Made by a program: the position numbers and the translations under genes. Below, piece after piece: positions 52,704 through 61,331 of a DNA stretch of 64,000 bases. A model generated the notes under the pieces. That model made no database searches, was not told the DNA's origin, and saw nothing but the letters and a program-made list of their open reading frames with translations. Numbering within the stretch: position 1 is the stretch's first letter; each line of letters begins with the position of its first letter. Origin of the DNA: JAZDFC01 sp043808235. Lineage in GTDB: Bacteria; Bacteroidota; Ignavibacteria; Ignavibacteriales; Melioribacteraceae. The DNA lies in the NCBI GenBank assembly GCA_043808235.1, contig JAZDFC010000105.1:1-64000 (forward strand), given 5' to 3'.

Positions 52704-53864
52704 TTACTCAGTAAATTTTATTTTTATGTTCACAATCTCCGGCGTACTGCCTGTTCGCACCGGTGGTCCCCAGCCCCCGGCTCCGCACGAAACATAATAT
52801 TGCGTATTACCTTTTTGTTTGTATCCCCAACTTACTTCGTAAATCATTTCCGTAATAAAGTTGAACGGGAACAACTGTCCGTGATGTGTGTGACCGGATA
52901 ATTGCAAATCAATTCCGTTGTTCTGCGCTTCGGGCAAGCCGAACGGTTGATGGTCCATTAAAATAATTGGAATCGTTTTGTCAACGTTTTTCATTATCTC
53001 GGCAAGATTTTTTCTTGTCTTGCCGGAAAACTGATTTATACTTCTATCTTCCCTTCCAACAATTGTAAATGAACTATCAATTACAACTGAAGAATCCCGA
53101 ATGATTTTTATATTATGTTCTTCGAGATATTTAACCGCCGCAGCCGCGCCACCGATATATTCGTGGTTACCGGTTATTCCGAACACTCCGTATTTCGCTT
53201 TAAGACTTTTTAATTCTTCGCCCATGTTTTTTTTAATTACAGGCGCGAGGTCCTCATCAATAATATCGCCGGGCAATAAAATTATGTCGGGTTTTGTTGA
53301 GTTAATTCCGTTTACAATTTTTCTAATCCAGCCGTTGCTTATAATCGTACCCATGTGAATATCCGACGCCATCGTAATGCTGAGTTCATTTAATGAAGAA
53401 GCTTTCTTTGGCAATGTCAATTCGAGCGTTTTGATTCTTGGATTCCGAGCGTTAAGAAATCCTAAAAAGATTACAATCGTACTAACAGCAAGAACGATAA
53501 TTGCGGTATAAAATTTTGTTTTTGCATAATTGCGGGTTAGAAATTCAGGAAAAAATCCGATGAACTGATTACACAATCTTAGTATATCAAGCAGCAACAC
53601 ACCCAATACAAGATAAGCAATGTATGCAAGCCAGAATGAACCAATCCAAACGAATACTTCGCTTATGGTTGAGAGATAGAACCTTTCGAGAATTCTTCCA
53701 ATCCAGAAAGAAGCCGCGAACAATACGAAAAGAATTATGTAATAAGTTTTTAACGGGCTTCCCGCCGGGATTGCCTGCAATCCTCTTTTGTAGATATAAA
53801 AATTAACTCCGAAGTAAACCGCGAGGACAATTGTGATGAAGATTATAAAATTCCAGATTTTCAT
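52704..53864 (-). CDS. Membrane-anchored metallophosphoesterase
   Basis: Inner-membrane protein of 386 residues. Four or so N-terminal membrane helices (to about 155) are followed by a calcineurin-like phosphoesterase domain. Metal-binding motifs appear in order: S-D-I-H-M-G (about 167), L-P-G-D-I-I-D-E, G-N-H-E-Y, D-H-Q-P, and G-H-T-H-H-G-Q (about 330). This arrangement resembles the YkuE/YaeI group. The active site would face the outside or inside depending on topology, and the substrate is unknown. ATG 53864 is used; an upstream TTG (53888) would add eight polar residues. Confidence 0.9.
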   Translation of the reverse strand: MKIWNFIIFITIVLAVYFGVNFYIYKRGLQAIPAGSPLKTYYIILFVLFAASFWIGRILERFYLSTISEVFVWIGSFWLAYIAYLVLGVLLLDILRLCNQFIGFFPEFLTRNYAKTKFYTAIIVLAVSTIVIFLGFLNARNPRIKTLELTLPKKASSLNELSITMASDIHMGTIISNGWIRKIVNGINSTKPDIILLPGDIIDEDLAPVIKKNMGEELKSLKAKYGVFGITGNHEYIGGAAAAVKYLEEHNIKIIRDSSVVIDSSFTIVGREDRSINQFSGKTRKNLAEIMKNVDKTIPIILMDHQPFGLPEAQNNGIDLQLSGHTHHGQLFPFNFITEMIYEVSWGYKQKGNTQYYVSCGAGGWGPPVRTGSTPEIVNIKIKFTE

Positions 53865-53934
53865 AGAGGCTTTTTCATTAGTTGGCAATAATTAAATACG
53901 GTTAACAAAATGCGTCCCGGCTAAGTTTCAAAAA

Positions 53935-54648
53935 CTATTCGGATAAATTCTTCCTGTTTCTTCTCTCAATCGTCGAAGCTAAAAACCAGCAGAACAACGC
54001 CCATGTTAATCCGAGAATCCATCCGGCGAGAACATCGGTGGGAAAATGCACGCCAAGATATACTCTGCTAATACCGACAAGCAAAGTTGTAACGACAGCA
54101 ATAGATAAAATATAAATTCTTGTTTTGAAAACCGGTTCGATTCTCATCAGCAATAGTGCAAGCGAAAGATATACAACAGCAGAAATCACGGAGTGCCCGC
54201 TTGGAAAACTCATTGAATACTCCATCGTTAGCGGTGAAACAAATTCGGGACGTTGTCTTCCAATAAAAATTTTTAAAATATTAGCAACCGCCGCACCGCC
54301 AATGGTTGCGAATAATATGTAGAATAAAGATTTGTATTCTTTCTTTAAAATCAGAAATCCGCTTACTGCAATTACAATCAACGCGATGATTGTTGAACTG
54401 CCGAGAGCGGTAATATCCCGCACAGCGGAAATTACCCACTCCGGTCCAACCGGCTGCGTACGATCTTCCGGGTTTCTAAAAAAAGATAAAATCGCTTTGT
54501 CGAAATCAATAGTATCACCGCTCATAACATTCTTTGCGAGAATTATCAACAACCAAACAAGGCACAGAATAATTAATGGTATCAAATAAACCATCAATTC
54601 CTTTGCGTTTCTTTTTTTAAACAGCTTTTTTAATGGAAGTCTGCTCAT
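53935..54648 (-). CDS. PAP2-superfamily membrane phosphatase
   Basis: Integral membrane lipid-phosphatase-like protein of 237 residues. All three PAP2 motifs are intact: K-I-F-I-G-R-Q-R-P, F-P-S-G-H-S, and S-R-V-Y-L-G-V-H-F-P-T-D-V. About five or six helices surround them. Such enzymes remove phosphate from phosphatidic acid, undecaprenyl pyrophosphate or similar lipids. This is the functional counterpart to the decayed PAP2 gene at 22462, though the two are not close in sequence. I start at ATG 54648 (GAAAAGAGC upstream); a TTG at 54693 would add fifteen residues. Confidence 0.92.
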   Translation of the reverse strand: MSRLPLKKLFKKRNAKELMVYLIPLIILCLVWLLIILAKNVMSGDTIDFDKAILSFFRNPEDRTQPVGPEWVISAVRDITALGSSTIIALIVIAVSGFLILKKEYKSLFYILFATIGGAAVANILKIFIGRQRPEFVSPLTMEYSMSFPSGHSVISAVVYLSLALLLMRIEPVFKTRIYILSIAVVTTLLVGISRVYLGVHFPTDVLAGWILGLTWALFCWFLASTIERRNRKNLSE

Positions 54649-54969
54649 GCTCTTTTCTATAAATTGAAAAACCTTCGGGTGAAAATATAACAAACAAATA
54701 CGGATAAGATTTTAAATTGTATGTTACCGCCGATTAATTGAACGAATCAATCTATAATTTAATTTCTTTGATTAGAACCTCTGAATGAAAATTTTCTCTT
54801 TGATTTGGGCAACCGGGTTGCATGTAAAAACGAATTCCACTATTTTGCTTTTAAATTCATTCATTAATCATGCTCTTTTCAAAACAATTACGGGAAGTCT
54901 CCTCTGATATTGATTTCTAACGTTTTAAAAATCAGTTAAAATTGTTTTAATAAATATCCCGGAGGTAGG
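54649..54969. other. Divergent intergenic region
   Basis: About 320 bases between the PAP2 gene and the T9SS protein gene. A small hairpin GCAACC-GGGTTGC sits near 54809-54821, and its neighbourhood (TTTGGGCAACC) is also found beside the palindrome at 36430-36444. The plus-strand gene has a strong ribosome site GGAGGTAGG. No gene is supported. Confidence 0.45.
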
Positions 54970-56439
54970 ATGAAAACAAAAGTATCAGCTATATCATTTT
55001 TAGCACTCTATATTATTTTTTCTAACTTTGCCCTAATTGCTCAACAAGTTAAGTCTTCTCCCTATTTCACGGAGGAATCAAAAGAATATCCCTTTTATAA
55101 ACAGCGCCTTGAAATAATGGAAGCACACCATCCATCTCAGAGCAAAGTGTCGATGTTTGATAACAAAAAACTTAAGGCCAATCCCTCTCCCGATGCCGAA
55201 AAGGGTCATCATAACCTGGTTCATTATTTAACGGAGTACCTTGAACATCTCGAATGGATAAGTAAGTACCAGGCAAACTATACTTATTTTGAAAATCTTC
55301 ACATAAAAGAAATTGTATCCCAAACAATGGTTGGAAAAGGATGGGAAAACTCCTCAAAGTTAGTCTACTTTTACAACCCGGATACGTGGGTATCGGAATC
55401 ATTTGAATTCTATGCATGGCAAGAGGGCGCCTGGGCTCTGGTTTTCAAAGACACTTATTATTATGATGAGTTCGGTGTTCCATCTTACACAATCTATGAA
55501 TATTTTTATGGCGAATACCACAACACTTCCAAGAGCGTTTATACATACGAACTAATTGGAGGAGAAAAGTTGCTTGTTGATGAGTTCGAATACATGTGGA
55601 ACGAAATAACCAGCGAGTGGGAAAATTCGGACTGGTGGCACAGCTCATATAATGACCAGCATTTATTATTTCAGGAAATATATTCTATTTGGAGTGTTGA
55701 TGCATCTGCCTGGATAAACGATAGCCAACACTCATACTATTATGATGGTTATGGTAATTTATTAACATCTCTTTATGATGTTTTTGATACAGGTGTTATA
55801 TATCATGTTTCATCAAACGATTGGATTTATGTTACTATTAATAACAACCATCATCCGGTAAATAGGGTAGGGAAAGACTGGAATGGCGATGCTTATATTA
55901 ATTCTGATATGACTGAATATTCCTGGTCGGATCACTCGGGCACCGTACTAAACGATTACGAAATGAATTCAGAGTGGATTGCTAAAGGCTGGAATTATAC
56001 AGACGGATACTGGAACGAATATTTTTGGGAAGATAGTCCGCCGCGGGATATTCAATATTTCAGAGTGTGGCAGGAAGGCAAGGCATGGAAAGACAGTGTA
56101 AAATATACCTTTACTTATATGGAGACAACGGGAATAAACGACGGATTTTCGATTATTCCGGGGGAATACTCACTGGCGAATTATCCAAATCCGTTTAATC
56201 CCCGGACAACTATAAAATTTCACCTTCCGGAGAGAGCCGTAGTAACGCTTAAAATTTATGACATATCCGGACAATTAATAAAAACACTTTTCCAGGGAAA
56301 AGAATGTGAATCCGGCACATATGATATCGACTGGGATGGGCGTGATAACTTAAACTCAATAGTTGCTTCGGGTGTTTATCTGTACAGACTTGAAACCGAT
56401 AAAAAAACAATTACGAATAAATGTATGTTTCAAAAGTGA
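54970..56439 (+). CDS. T9SS-secreted protein with aromatic-rich repeats, function unknown
   Basis: Secreted protein of 489 residues. A signal peptide (MKTKVSAISFLALYIIFSNFALIA) is followed by a region (about 110-400) of imperfect, roughly 45-55-residue repeats rich in Trp and Tyr. Typical elements are F-Y-N-P-D-T-W-V-S, Y-Y-Y-D-E-F-G-V-P, Y-M-W-N-E-I-T-S-E-W-E-N and Y-Y-Y-D-G-Y-G-N-L, i.e. a W-x-x-S/Y-Y-Y-D-x-x-G-N pattern, suggesting beta-strand repeats. The end is a T9SS sorting domain (N-Y-P-N-P-F-N-P-R-T-T-I, then G-V-Y-L-Y-R-L-E). No enzyme motif is seen, and a structural or adhesive surface role is possible. GGAGGTAGG directly precedes the ATG. Confidence 0.85.
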   Translation: MKTKVSAISFLALYIIFSNFALIAQQVKSSPYFTEESKEYPFYKQRLEIMEAHHPSQSKVSMFDNKKLKANPSPDAEKGHHNLVHYLTEYLEHLEWISKYQANYTYFENLHIKEIVSQTMVGKGWENSSKLVYFYNPDTWVSESFEFYAWQEGAWALVFKDTYYYDEFGVPSYTIYEYFYGEYHNTSKSVYTYELIGGEKLLVDEFEYMWNEITSEWENSDWWHSSYNDQHLLFQEIYSIWSVDASAWINDSQHSYYYDGYGNLLTSLYDVFDTGVIYHVSSNDWIYVTINNNHHPVNRVGKDWNGDAYINSDMTEYSWSDHSGTVLNDYEMNSEWIAKGWNYTDGYWNEYFWEDSPPRDIQYFRVWQEGKAWKDSVKYTFTYMETTGINDGFSIIPGEYSLANYPNPFNPRTTIKFHLPERAVVTLKIYDISGQLIKTLFQGKECESGTYDIDWDGRDNLNSIVASGVYLYRLETDKKTITNKCMFQK

Positions 56440-56449
56440 TAATAAAAAC

Positions 56450-56480
56450 AGACCCGGTTCTTTTGTGGACCGGGTCTTCT
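56450..56480. terminator. Bidirectional intrinsic terminator
   Basis: AGACCCGGT (56450-56458) pairs with ACCGGGTCT (56469-56477). The minus strand continues GTTTTTATT and the plus strand TCTATAAAA. It lies between the convergent T9SS protein and subtilase genes. Confidence 0.85.
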
Positions 56481-56527
56481 ATAAAAACAAAAAACGGTTT
56501 TACATTAACTTGTTATTAGTGATAGCT

Positions 56528-59377
56528 TTATTTTAAAATCATCATTTTCTTTATTGCTCGATACGCGGCTGTTTTTAATTCATAAAAATAAACTCCGCTG
56601 GTTAATCCGCCGGCGGTGGATGATGCGTTGAATTCGACCTGATACCTACCTGCCGGTTTTTCTTCATTAATTAAAGTAGTCACTTCGCAACCAAGAATAT
56701 CATAAATTTTTATTTGAACTTTGCCTGGCTCGGGTAACTGATAATTAATTACCGTTGTCGGGTTAAACGGATTCGGGTAATTCTGTCCGAGAGAAAACTT
56801 CAACGGTTGAGTCAAATCGCTTTCTTCTTCTATACCGACCGGAATTTGCCCGTATTTAATTCTGCTTTGATTAATTGATTCACGTAAGTCTTCCAGGTTA
56901 TCGCCTGCGGCAATTACGAAGGCAACGTTGATTGAGCCGCCTGCCGGAATTGTGTATGGCCCGCCGGAAATTACAAATGAGATGTCCTGCGGACCGGCCG
57001 AGGTTTTATTCAATCCGTTGGTAAGTGCAAACCATTTTTCCGTATCTGTAAATCCATCATAAACCTGGATGCCGCCATCTCCGCCTGTGTTATCAATCGG
57101 GTAAAAATTATATTTGTCGTCTGAAATTAGCGCAGCACCAACATTTGTAGGATATGAATATTCGGGAGGAAGGAAAGCATAGCCAAAGTTTCCTGCCGCA
57201 TCATATTTCGCTTCGTTCGCATCGTAATTATCGCCGCTAACGTCCCAATCCAAAAATTGCCCGGCGTAAAAATTACTAATAGCCGCCGTTGTTTTATTAT
57301 TAAAAGTATATCTGAAAATTATAAATTTATTGAACGGTTCGTCGGAATAGCTGTAAGTGCTGCAATGTGTTTCGATATTAAGTTTTGCGGTTCCTGCGTT
57401 GCCATCATTATATTTTGCCGAGCCTTGTTGGTCGGCAACGGTTCCCGGAGTATTTAATACAAAGGGCACAATCACATTGAAATCCACATCTTGATTATCC
57501 TGATTTGCTCCTCTAACCGAATTAACAACATGATCTACATCTGAGCCGTATATTAGGCCGCCTTCAAAAAGTAAATTCTCTCCTCCCTGATATTGAAACC
57601 CGGTTCCCTGTTTGTTTTCGGGATAATCATTATATGCAAAACTACCTTTGCTTGTAATGGTTAACGAGATGTCATTTACATTTTGTGTTCTAAAGGAAGA
57701 GTTTACAACCGTAGTAATCCATTCGAAATCCTGGTAATCTCCATCGGAAAATAAAATCAAAAAATCCGCGTTGGCATTTAGCGGCGCATTGGTATTAACC
57801 GTAAAAGTGAATTCGTTTCCTGTGTTGCTGAACGATTGCCCCGAAGCTACGGCGCCAACCGAAAAACTTGTATTGCCAAGAGCGGTTGCGCTGTTTTTTG
57901 ATACAAGTGTAATTGTAAGACTCGAGGTTGTATTTAGATAATTCACAAAATCAACATGTACCGATACGTTTTCGCCCGGTTCAAAAACTCCGTTGTTGTT
58001 TCCATTGTCAATAAATTCAACCTTTTTAGTACGAACCGAAACAGAATTCAAATTGCTCACGGCTTTATATGCATTTATTCTTCCCTTACCAAGCAAGTAG
58101 CTATACGTCGGGGAGTTAAGCGAATAAACATCGTCCGCATTTACTCTTATTTGTTCGGCGATCTGATGTGGAGTATAGCCGGGAAATTGGCTTTTAACTA
58201 ATGCGGCGAGTCCCGCGGTTAACGGCGACGCTGCCGATGTTCCGCTGGCGGAGGTGTACGAATTATCCTGCCATGTGCTATAAATATTGGATCCCGGAGC
58301 CAGAACATCTAAGTTTTTTCCATAATTCGAACTTCCTGATTTTGTATCGTTGCTCTCCGTCCAACCAACCGACAAAACACCGTCATATCCGCTTGGATAA
58401 ATAATTGGCGCGCTACCACTGTTACCGGCGGCAGCAACAATCAAAACTCCTTTGGAAACTGCATAATCAATAACTGCTTGTCCGGTCAATGAAAAACCCG
58501 AACCGCCCCAGCTACAATTAATAATATTTGCGCCGTTATCAACAGCATAGTAAATTCCTTCGTAGCCATGAGATATCAATGCCGTGGTTCCGTTTCGAAC
58601 ATTGTCCTGAGCTGTCTTTACCGGCATAAGCGTGCAATTAAAACCAAGTCCGGCAATACCAAACATATTATCAGTTACCGCACAGGCTATTCCCGCAACA
58701 TGTGTTCCGTGATCAGGTCTGTCTTCCATCGGGTCGTTATCCGGTGTGCCGGTTAATCCTCCAAAATCCCAACCCCTTACGTCGTCTGTATATCCGTTGT
58801 TGTCGTCATCAATTCCGTTGCCCGGAGTTTCGTCGGCGTTCCACCATATGTTGTCCGCGAGATCCGAATGGTCCCAATCTATTCCGGTGTCATTAATCGC
58901 GATAATTACATTTGGATTTCCTTTCGTAACATCCCACGCTTGCTGCGCTTGAACTTTATCTAATCCCCATTGTAAATCGTAACTTGGATCATTGACCGTA
59001 TACTGAAGTTCATAAACAAAATGCGGTTCTGCCCACTCAACTCCCTGTGTACCGGAAAGTTTACTTGCTACAAATTTCGGATCGAACGGGGAGGAATATT
59101 CAATTTCAATAATTTTTTGTAACTCAAGCTCTTCTGAATTCTCTGCCTGGCTGACGCTAAATTTTTGTACGACATCAACAATACTTAGGTCGTTAAAGCT
59201 TTTCGATAGAACCGCCGGGATGCTCATCTTTCCCAGAGCATCTCCATTAATTGGCTGCTCAAGTTTTACAACAAGTTTATTTGAAAAATAATATTCATCG
59301 CCATTTTTAATTACCTGGTTTTGCGCGTACGCTGAAACGGCAGAAACAAGAATTATTATAAAAAATATTTTCTTCAT
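56528..59377 (-). CDS. T9SS-secreted subtilisin-like (S8) serine peptidase
   Basis: Secreted peptidase of 949 residues. The signal peptide (to about 18) is followed by a propeptide-like region (20-120). The catalytic domain (about 130-440) has the aspartate in A-I-N-D-T-G-I-D-W (about 165), the histidine in H-G-T-H-V-A-G-I (about 225) and the serine in G-T-S-A-A-S-P (about 380). Two beta-sandwich regions follow (about 445-860), one with G-N-N-N-G-V-F-E-P-G-E-N, then the T9SS sorting domain (N-Y-P-N-P-F-N-P-T-T-V-I through M-M-I-L-K). It is a surface or extracellular protease for nutrition or protein processing. Confidence 0.95.
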   Translation of the reverse strand: MKKIFFIIILVSAVSAYAQNQVIKNGDEYYFSNKLVVKLEQPINGDALGKMSIPAVLSKSFNDLSIVDVVQKFSVSQAENSEELELQKIIEIEYSSPFDPKFVASKLSGTQGVEWAEPHFVYELQYTVNDPSYDLQWGLDKVQAQQAWDVTKGNPNVIIAINDTGIDWDHSDLADNIWWNADETPGNGIDDDNNGYTDDVRGWDFGGLTGTPDNDPMEDRPDHGTHVAGIACAVTDNMFGIAGLGFNCTLMPVKTAQDNVRNGTTALISHGYEGIYYAVDNGANIINCSWGGSGFSLTGQAVIDYAVSKGVLIVAAAGNSGSAPIIYPSGYDGVLSVGWTESNDTKSGSSNYGKNLDVLAPGSNIYSTWQDNSYTSASGTSAASPLTAGLAALVKSQFPGYTPHQIAEQIRVNADDVYSLNSPTYSYLLGKGRINAYKAVSNLNSVSVRTKKVEFIDNGNNNGVFEPGENVSVHVDFVNYLNTTSSLTITLVSKNSATALGNTSFSVGAVASGQSFSNTGNEFTFTVNTNAPLNANADFLILFSDGDYQDFEWITTVVNSSFRTQNVNDISLTITSKGSFAYNDYPENKQGTGFQYQGGENLLFEGGLIYGSDVDHVVNSVRGANQDNQDVDFNVIVPFVLNTPGTVADQQGSAKYNDGNAGTAKLNIETHCSTYSYSDEPFNKFIIFRYTFNNKTTAAISNFYAGQFLDWDVSGDNYDANEAKYDAAGNFGYAFLPPEYSYPTNVGAALISDDKYNFYPIDNTGGDGGIQVYDGFTDTEKWFALTNGLNKTSAGPQDISFVISGGPYTIPAGGSINVAFVIAAGDNLEDLRESINQSRIKYGQIPVGIEEESDLTQPLKFSLGQNYPNPFNPTTVINYQLPEPGKVQIKIYDILGCEVTTLINEEKPAGRYQVEFNASSTAGGLTSGVYFYELKTAAYRAIKKMMILK

Positions 59378-59507
59378 CTATTTGCCTTTCAAAAAAATCA
59401 AAATTTTACAATATCAATATGAAAAATCTGCATGGGTTATACAATGTTGAAAGTTGTACCCAACGTGTTTTTATACAACCAATTTTATTGCGTACGAAAA
59501 GTAGTTA

Positions 59508-60707
59508 TTAACGCACAAGCTCTTCGGCTTTATTCAACGCATATTCGAGGTCGTTTATCAAGTCTTTTACGTCCTCAATACCAACCGAAAGTCTAACCAA
59601 TCCATCAGTAACGCCGGCAGCTTCTCTTGCTTCTTTCCCCATTGTATGATGCGTCATACTGGCCGGGTGCTGAATTAAAGTTTCAACTCCGCCAAGACTA
59701 ACAGCGAGTAAACACATTTTAACCGAGTTCATCATTGTTTCACCCGCTTTGAATCCGCCCTTCAATCCGAAAGAAATCATCCCGCCACTTTTAAGTTGTT
59801 GTTTTTGGGCAACATCGTATTGCGGATGACTTTTCAATCCGGGATATTGAACCCATTCTATCGCGGGATGAATTTCGAGATACTCGGCAATCTTAAGCGC
59901 GTTCTCACTGTGTCGCTTCATTCTTAATGATAATGTTTTAATTCCTCTGTGAACAAGAAACGCGTTGAACGGATCAATCACTCCGCCGGTTTGATTTAGT
60001 GTCTTTCGCATTAACTGATATGCGCTCTCATCTCGAACAACCACAACTCCGCCCACAACATCCGCGTGACCGTTTAAAAACTTAGTCATGCTGTGTAAAA
60101 TAATGTCAGCGCCAAACCGGAATGGTTGCTGCAATGCCGGACTTAAAAATGTATTGTCCACAACCAACAAAGCCCCAAAGGAATGAGCAATATCGGCAGT
60201 TTTTCCGAGATCGGTAATTTCAAGGGTTGGATTGCCTGGAGTTTCTACATATACGATTTTTGTTTTTGACTTCATTGCGTTTTTTATTGCGTCCAAATCG
60301 GAGGTATTCACAAAATCGGTCTCAACGCCAAACTTTGTCATTATGTTTGCAAGCAAAGTTGACGTGGGTCCATATACCGCTTTTGAACAAACAACATGAT
60401 CGCCGCTTTTAAGTAACGCCGCAAAAATGGTATTCGCCGCCGCCATTCCGCTCGCACACGCAAGCGCTTTGTGTCCGCCCTCAAGTTCAGCTAATGCGTT
60501 TTCAAGCGCTTCAATTGTCGGGTTCAACATCCGTGTATAGATGTAACCTTTCTTGTCCCCTTTAAATAATGCCGCACCGTGTTCAACCGATTCGAATTTA
60601 AAAGTAGATGTTTGATATATTGGTGGAACGACAGGCCCAAACTGATAATCGCTAATACCTGCATGAACACATTTTGAATCGAAGTGAATGTTTTTAATAT
60701 GCGACAT
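59508..60707 (-). CDS. Cys/Met-metabolism PLP enzyme (methionine gamma-lyase/cystathionine gamma-synthase family)
   Basis: Cytosolic PLP enzyme of 399 residues. The cofactor lysine is in H-S-M-T-K-F-L-N-G-H (about 209). Other family signatures are P-P-I-Y-Q-T-S-T-F, Y-T-R-M-L-N-P-T, the active-site V-Y-G-P-T-S-T-L and V-E-T-P-G-N-P. The enzymes make or break C-S bonds of cystathionine, homocysteine or methionine. The sequence fits methionine gamma-lyase or O-acyl-homoserine sulfhydrylase best, but the position usually held by cysteine in true methionine gamma-lyases is proline (Y-G-P), so the exact reaction is open. It stands alone, with a nucleotidyltransferase gene upstream on the same strand (17 bases). 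Confidence 0.88.
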   Translation of the reverse strand: MSHIKNIHFDSKCVHAGISDYQFGPVVPPIYQTSTFKFESVEHGAALFKGDKKGYIYTRMLNPTIEALENALAELEGGHKALACASGMAAANTIFAALLKSGDHVVCSKAVYGPTSTLLANIMTKFGVETDFVNTSDLDAIKNAMKSKTKIVYVETPGNPTLEITDLGKTADIAHSFGALLVVDNTFLSPALQQPFRFGADIILHSMTKFLNGHADVVGGVVVVRDESAYQLMRKTLNQTGGVIDPFNAFLVHRGIKTLSLRMKRHSENALKIAEYLEIHPAIEWVQYPGLKSHPQYDVAQKQQLKSGGMISFGLKGGFKAGETMMNSVKMCLLAVSLGGVETLIQHPASMTHHTMGKEAREAAGVTDGLVRLSVGIEDVKDLINDLEYALNKAEELVR

Positions 60708-60724
60708 AAACCAATCCTTATTCT

Positions 60725-61162
60725 TTATGGTAAGTTTTCAAGATCATTAATATCTCTTGTTCTTCCTACTGATTTTTTATTCTTTTTTAGATCTTCAAGG
60801 TCAAGAAAACCAATTTCAAGCGAACCAAATTTTATAGTTTTTCTTCTCTCAAAGCATGAAAAAAATTCTAATTCCTCCACAGAGTTTAGAATGTCTATTC
60901 TATCCGGGGGATAACCAAGTTGAGTTACAGAGTTCGGTGTTGTAAAATCCTCTTTTTTCAGTTCAAGAGAACTAAATCCAAAATCCGCAATGACTTCCAG
61001 CATTTTTATTGCGTTTTCGTCATCATTATTTATCCAAACATCAAGATCGCCGGTGTATCTAACATACCCATGAAAAATCACAGCATGTCCGCCGATGACA
61101 ATATATTTAACTTGATGAACGTTTAATAATTCTAAGAATTCTATGAAATCCTTTGTAAGCAT
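60725..61162 (-). CDS. DUF6036-like nucleotidyltransferase-fold protein
   Basis: Small protein of 145 residues with a minimal nucleotidyltransferase signature: I-V-I-G-G-H-A-V-I-F-H-G then R-Y-T-G-D-L-D-V-W-I (G-G plus D-x-D), and R-I-D-I-L-N near the middle. Relatives are annotated as DUF6036 or AbiEii-like proteins. The start overlaps by 56 bases with a 64-residue gene upstream, and the two form a common pair in bacteria. A toxin-antitoxin-like or regulatory role is suspected but unproven. The pair sits just downstream of gyrA on the same strand. Confidence 0.85.
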   Translation of the reverse strand: MLTKDFIEFLELLNVHQVKYIVIGGHAVIFHGYVRYTGDLDVWINNDDENAIKMLEVIADFGFSSLELKKEDFTTPNSVTQLGYPPDRIDILNSVEELEFFSCFERRKTIKFGSLEIGFLDLEDLKKNKKSVGRTRDINDLENLP

Positions 61163-61301
61163 CGCCTAAAAATAATTTATAACGGTTTCTTAATTCTTCT
61201 CCAGCTATCAATCTTTCTTCCGGTGTTTTTGTCAACCAGTATTCGAGATCGTAGTTGCGTTTATCGTGTAATGAAATTTTTCTTACTACTTTTTCAATCA
61301 T
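61107..61301 (-). CDS. Small partner protein of the nucleotidyltransferase
   Basis: A 64-residue, mostly helical basic protein. The core L-E-Y-W-L-T-K-T-P-E-E-R-L-I-A-G-E-E-L-R resembles a family of short ORFs that I know to accompany DUF6036-type nucleotidyltransferases (variants of L-E-Y-W-L-S-K-T-P-E-E-R). Its 3' end overlaps the nucleotidyltransferase start by 56 bases in another frame. This strong overlap implies coupled translation. It could be the antitoxin or substrate-binding partner, and function is unknown. Confidence 0.75.
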   Translation of the reverse strand: MIEKVVRKISLHDKRNYDLEYWLTKTPEERLIAGEELRNRYKLFLGDAYKGFHRILRIIKRSSS

Positions 61302-61331
61302 ATTAATATATGCTTTATCTTTTCAAAAACG

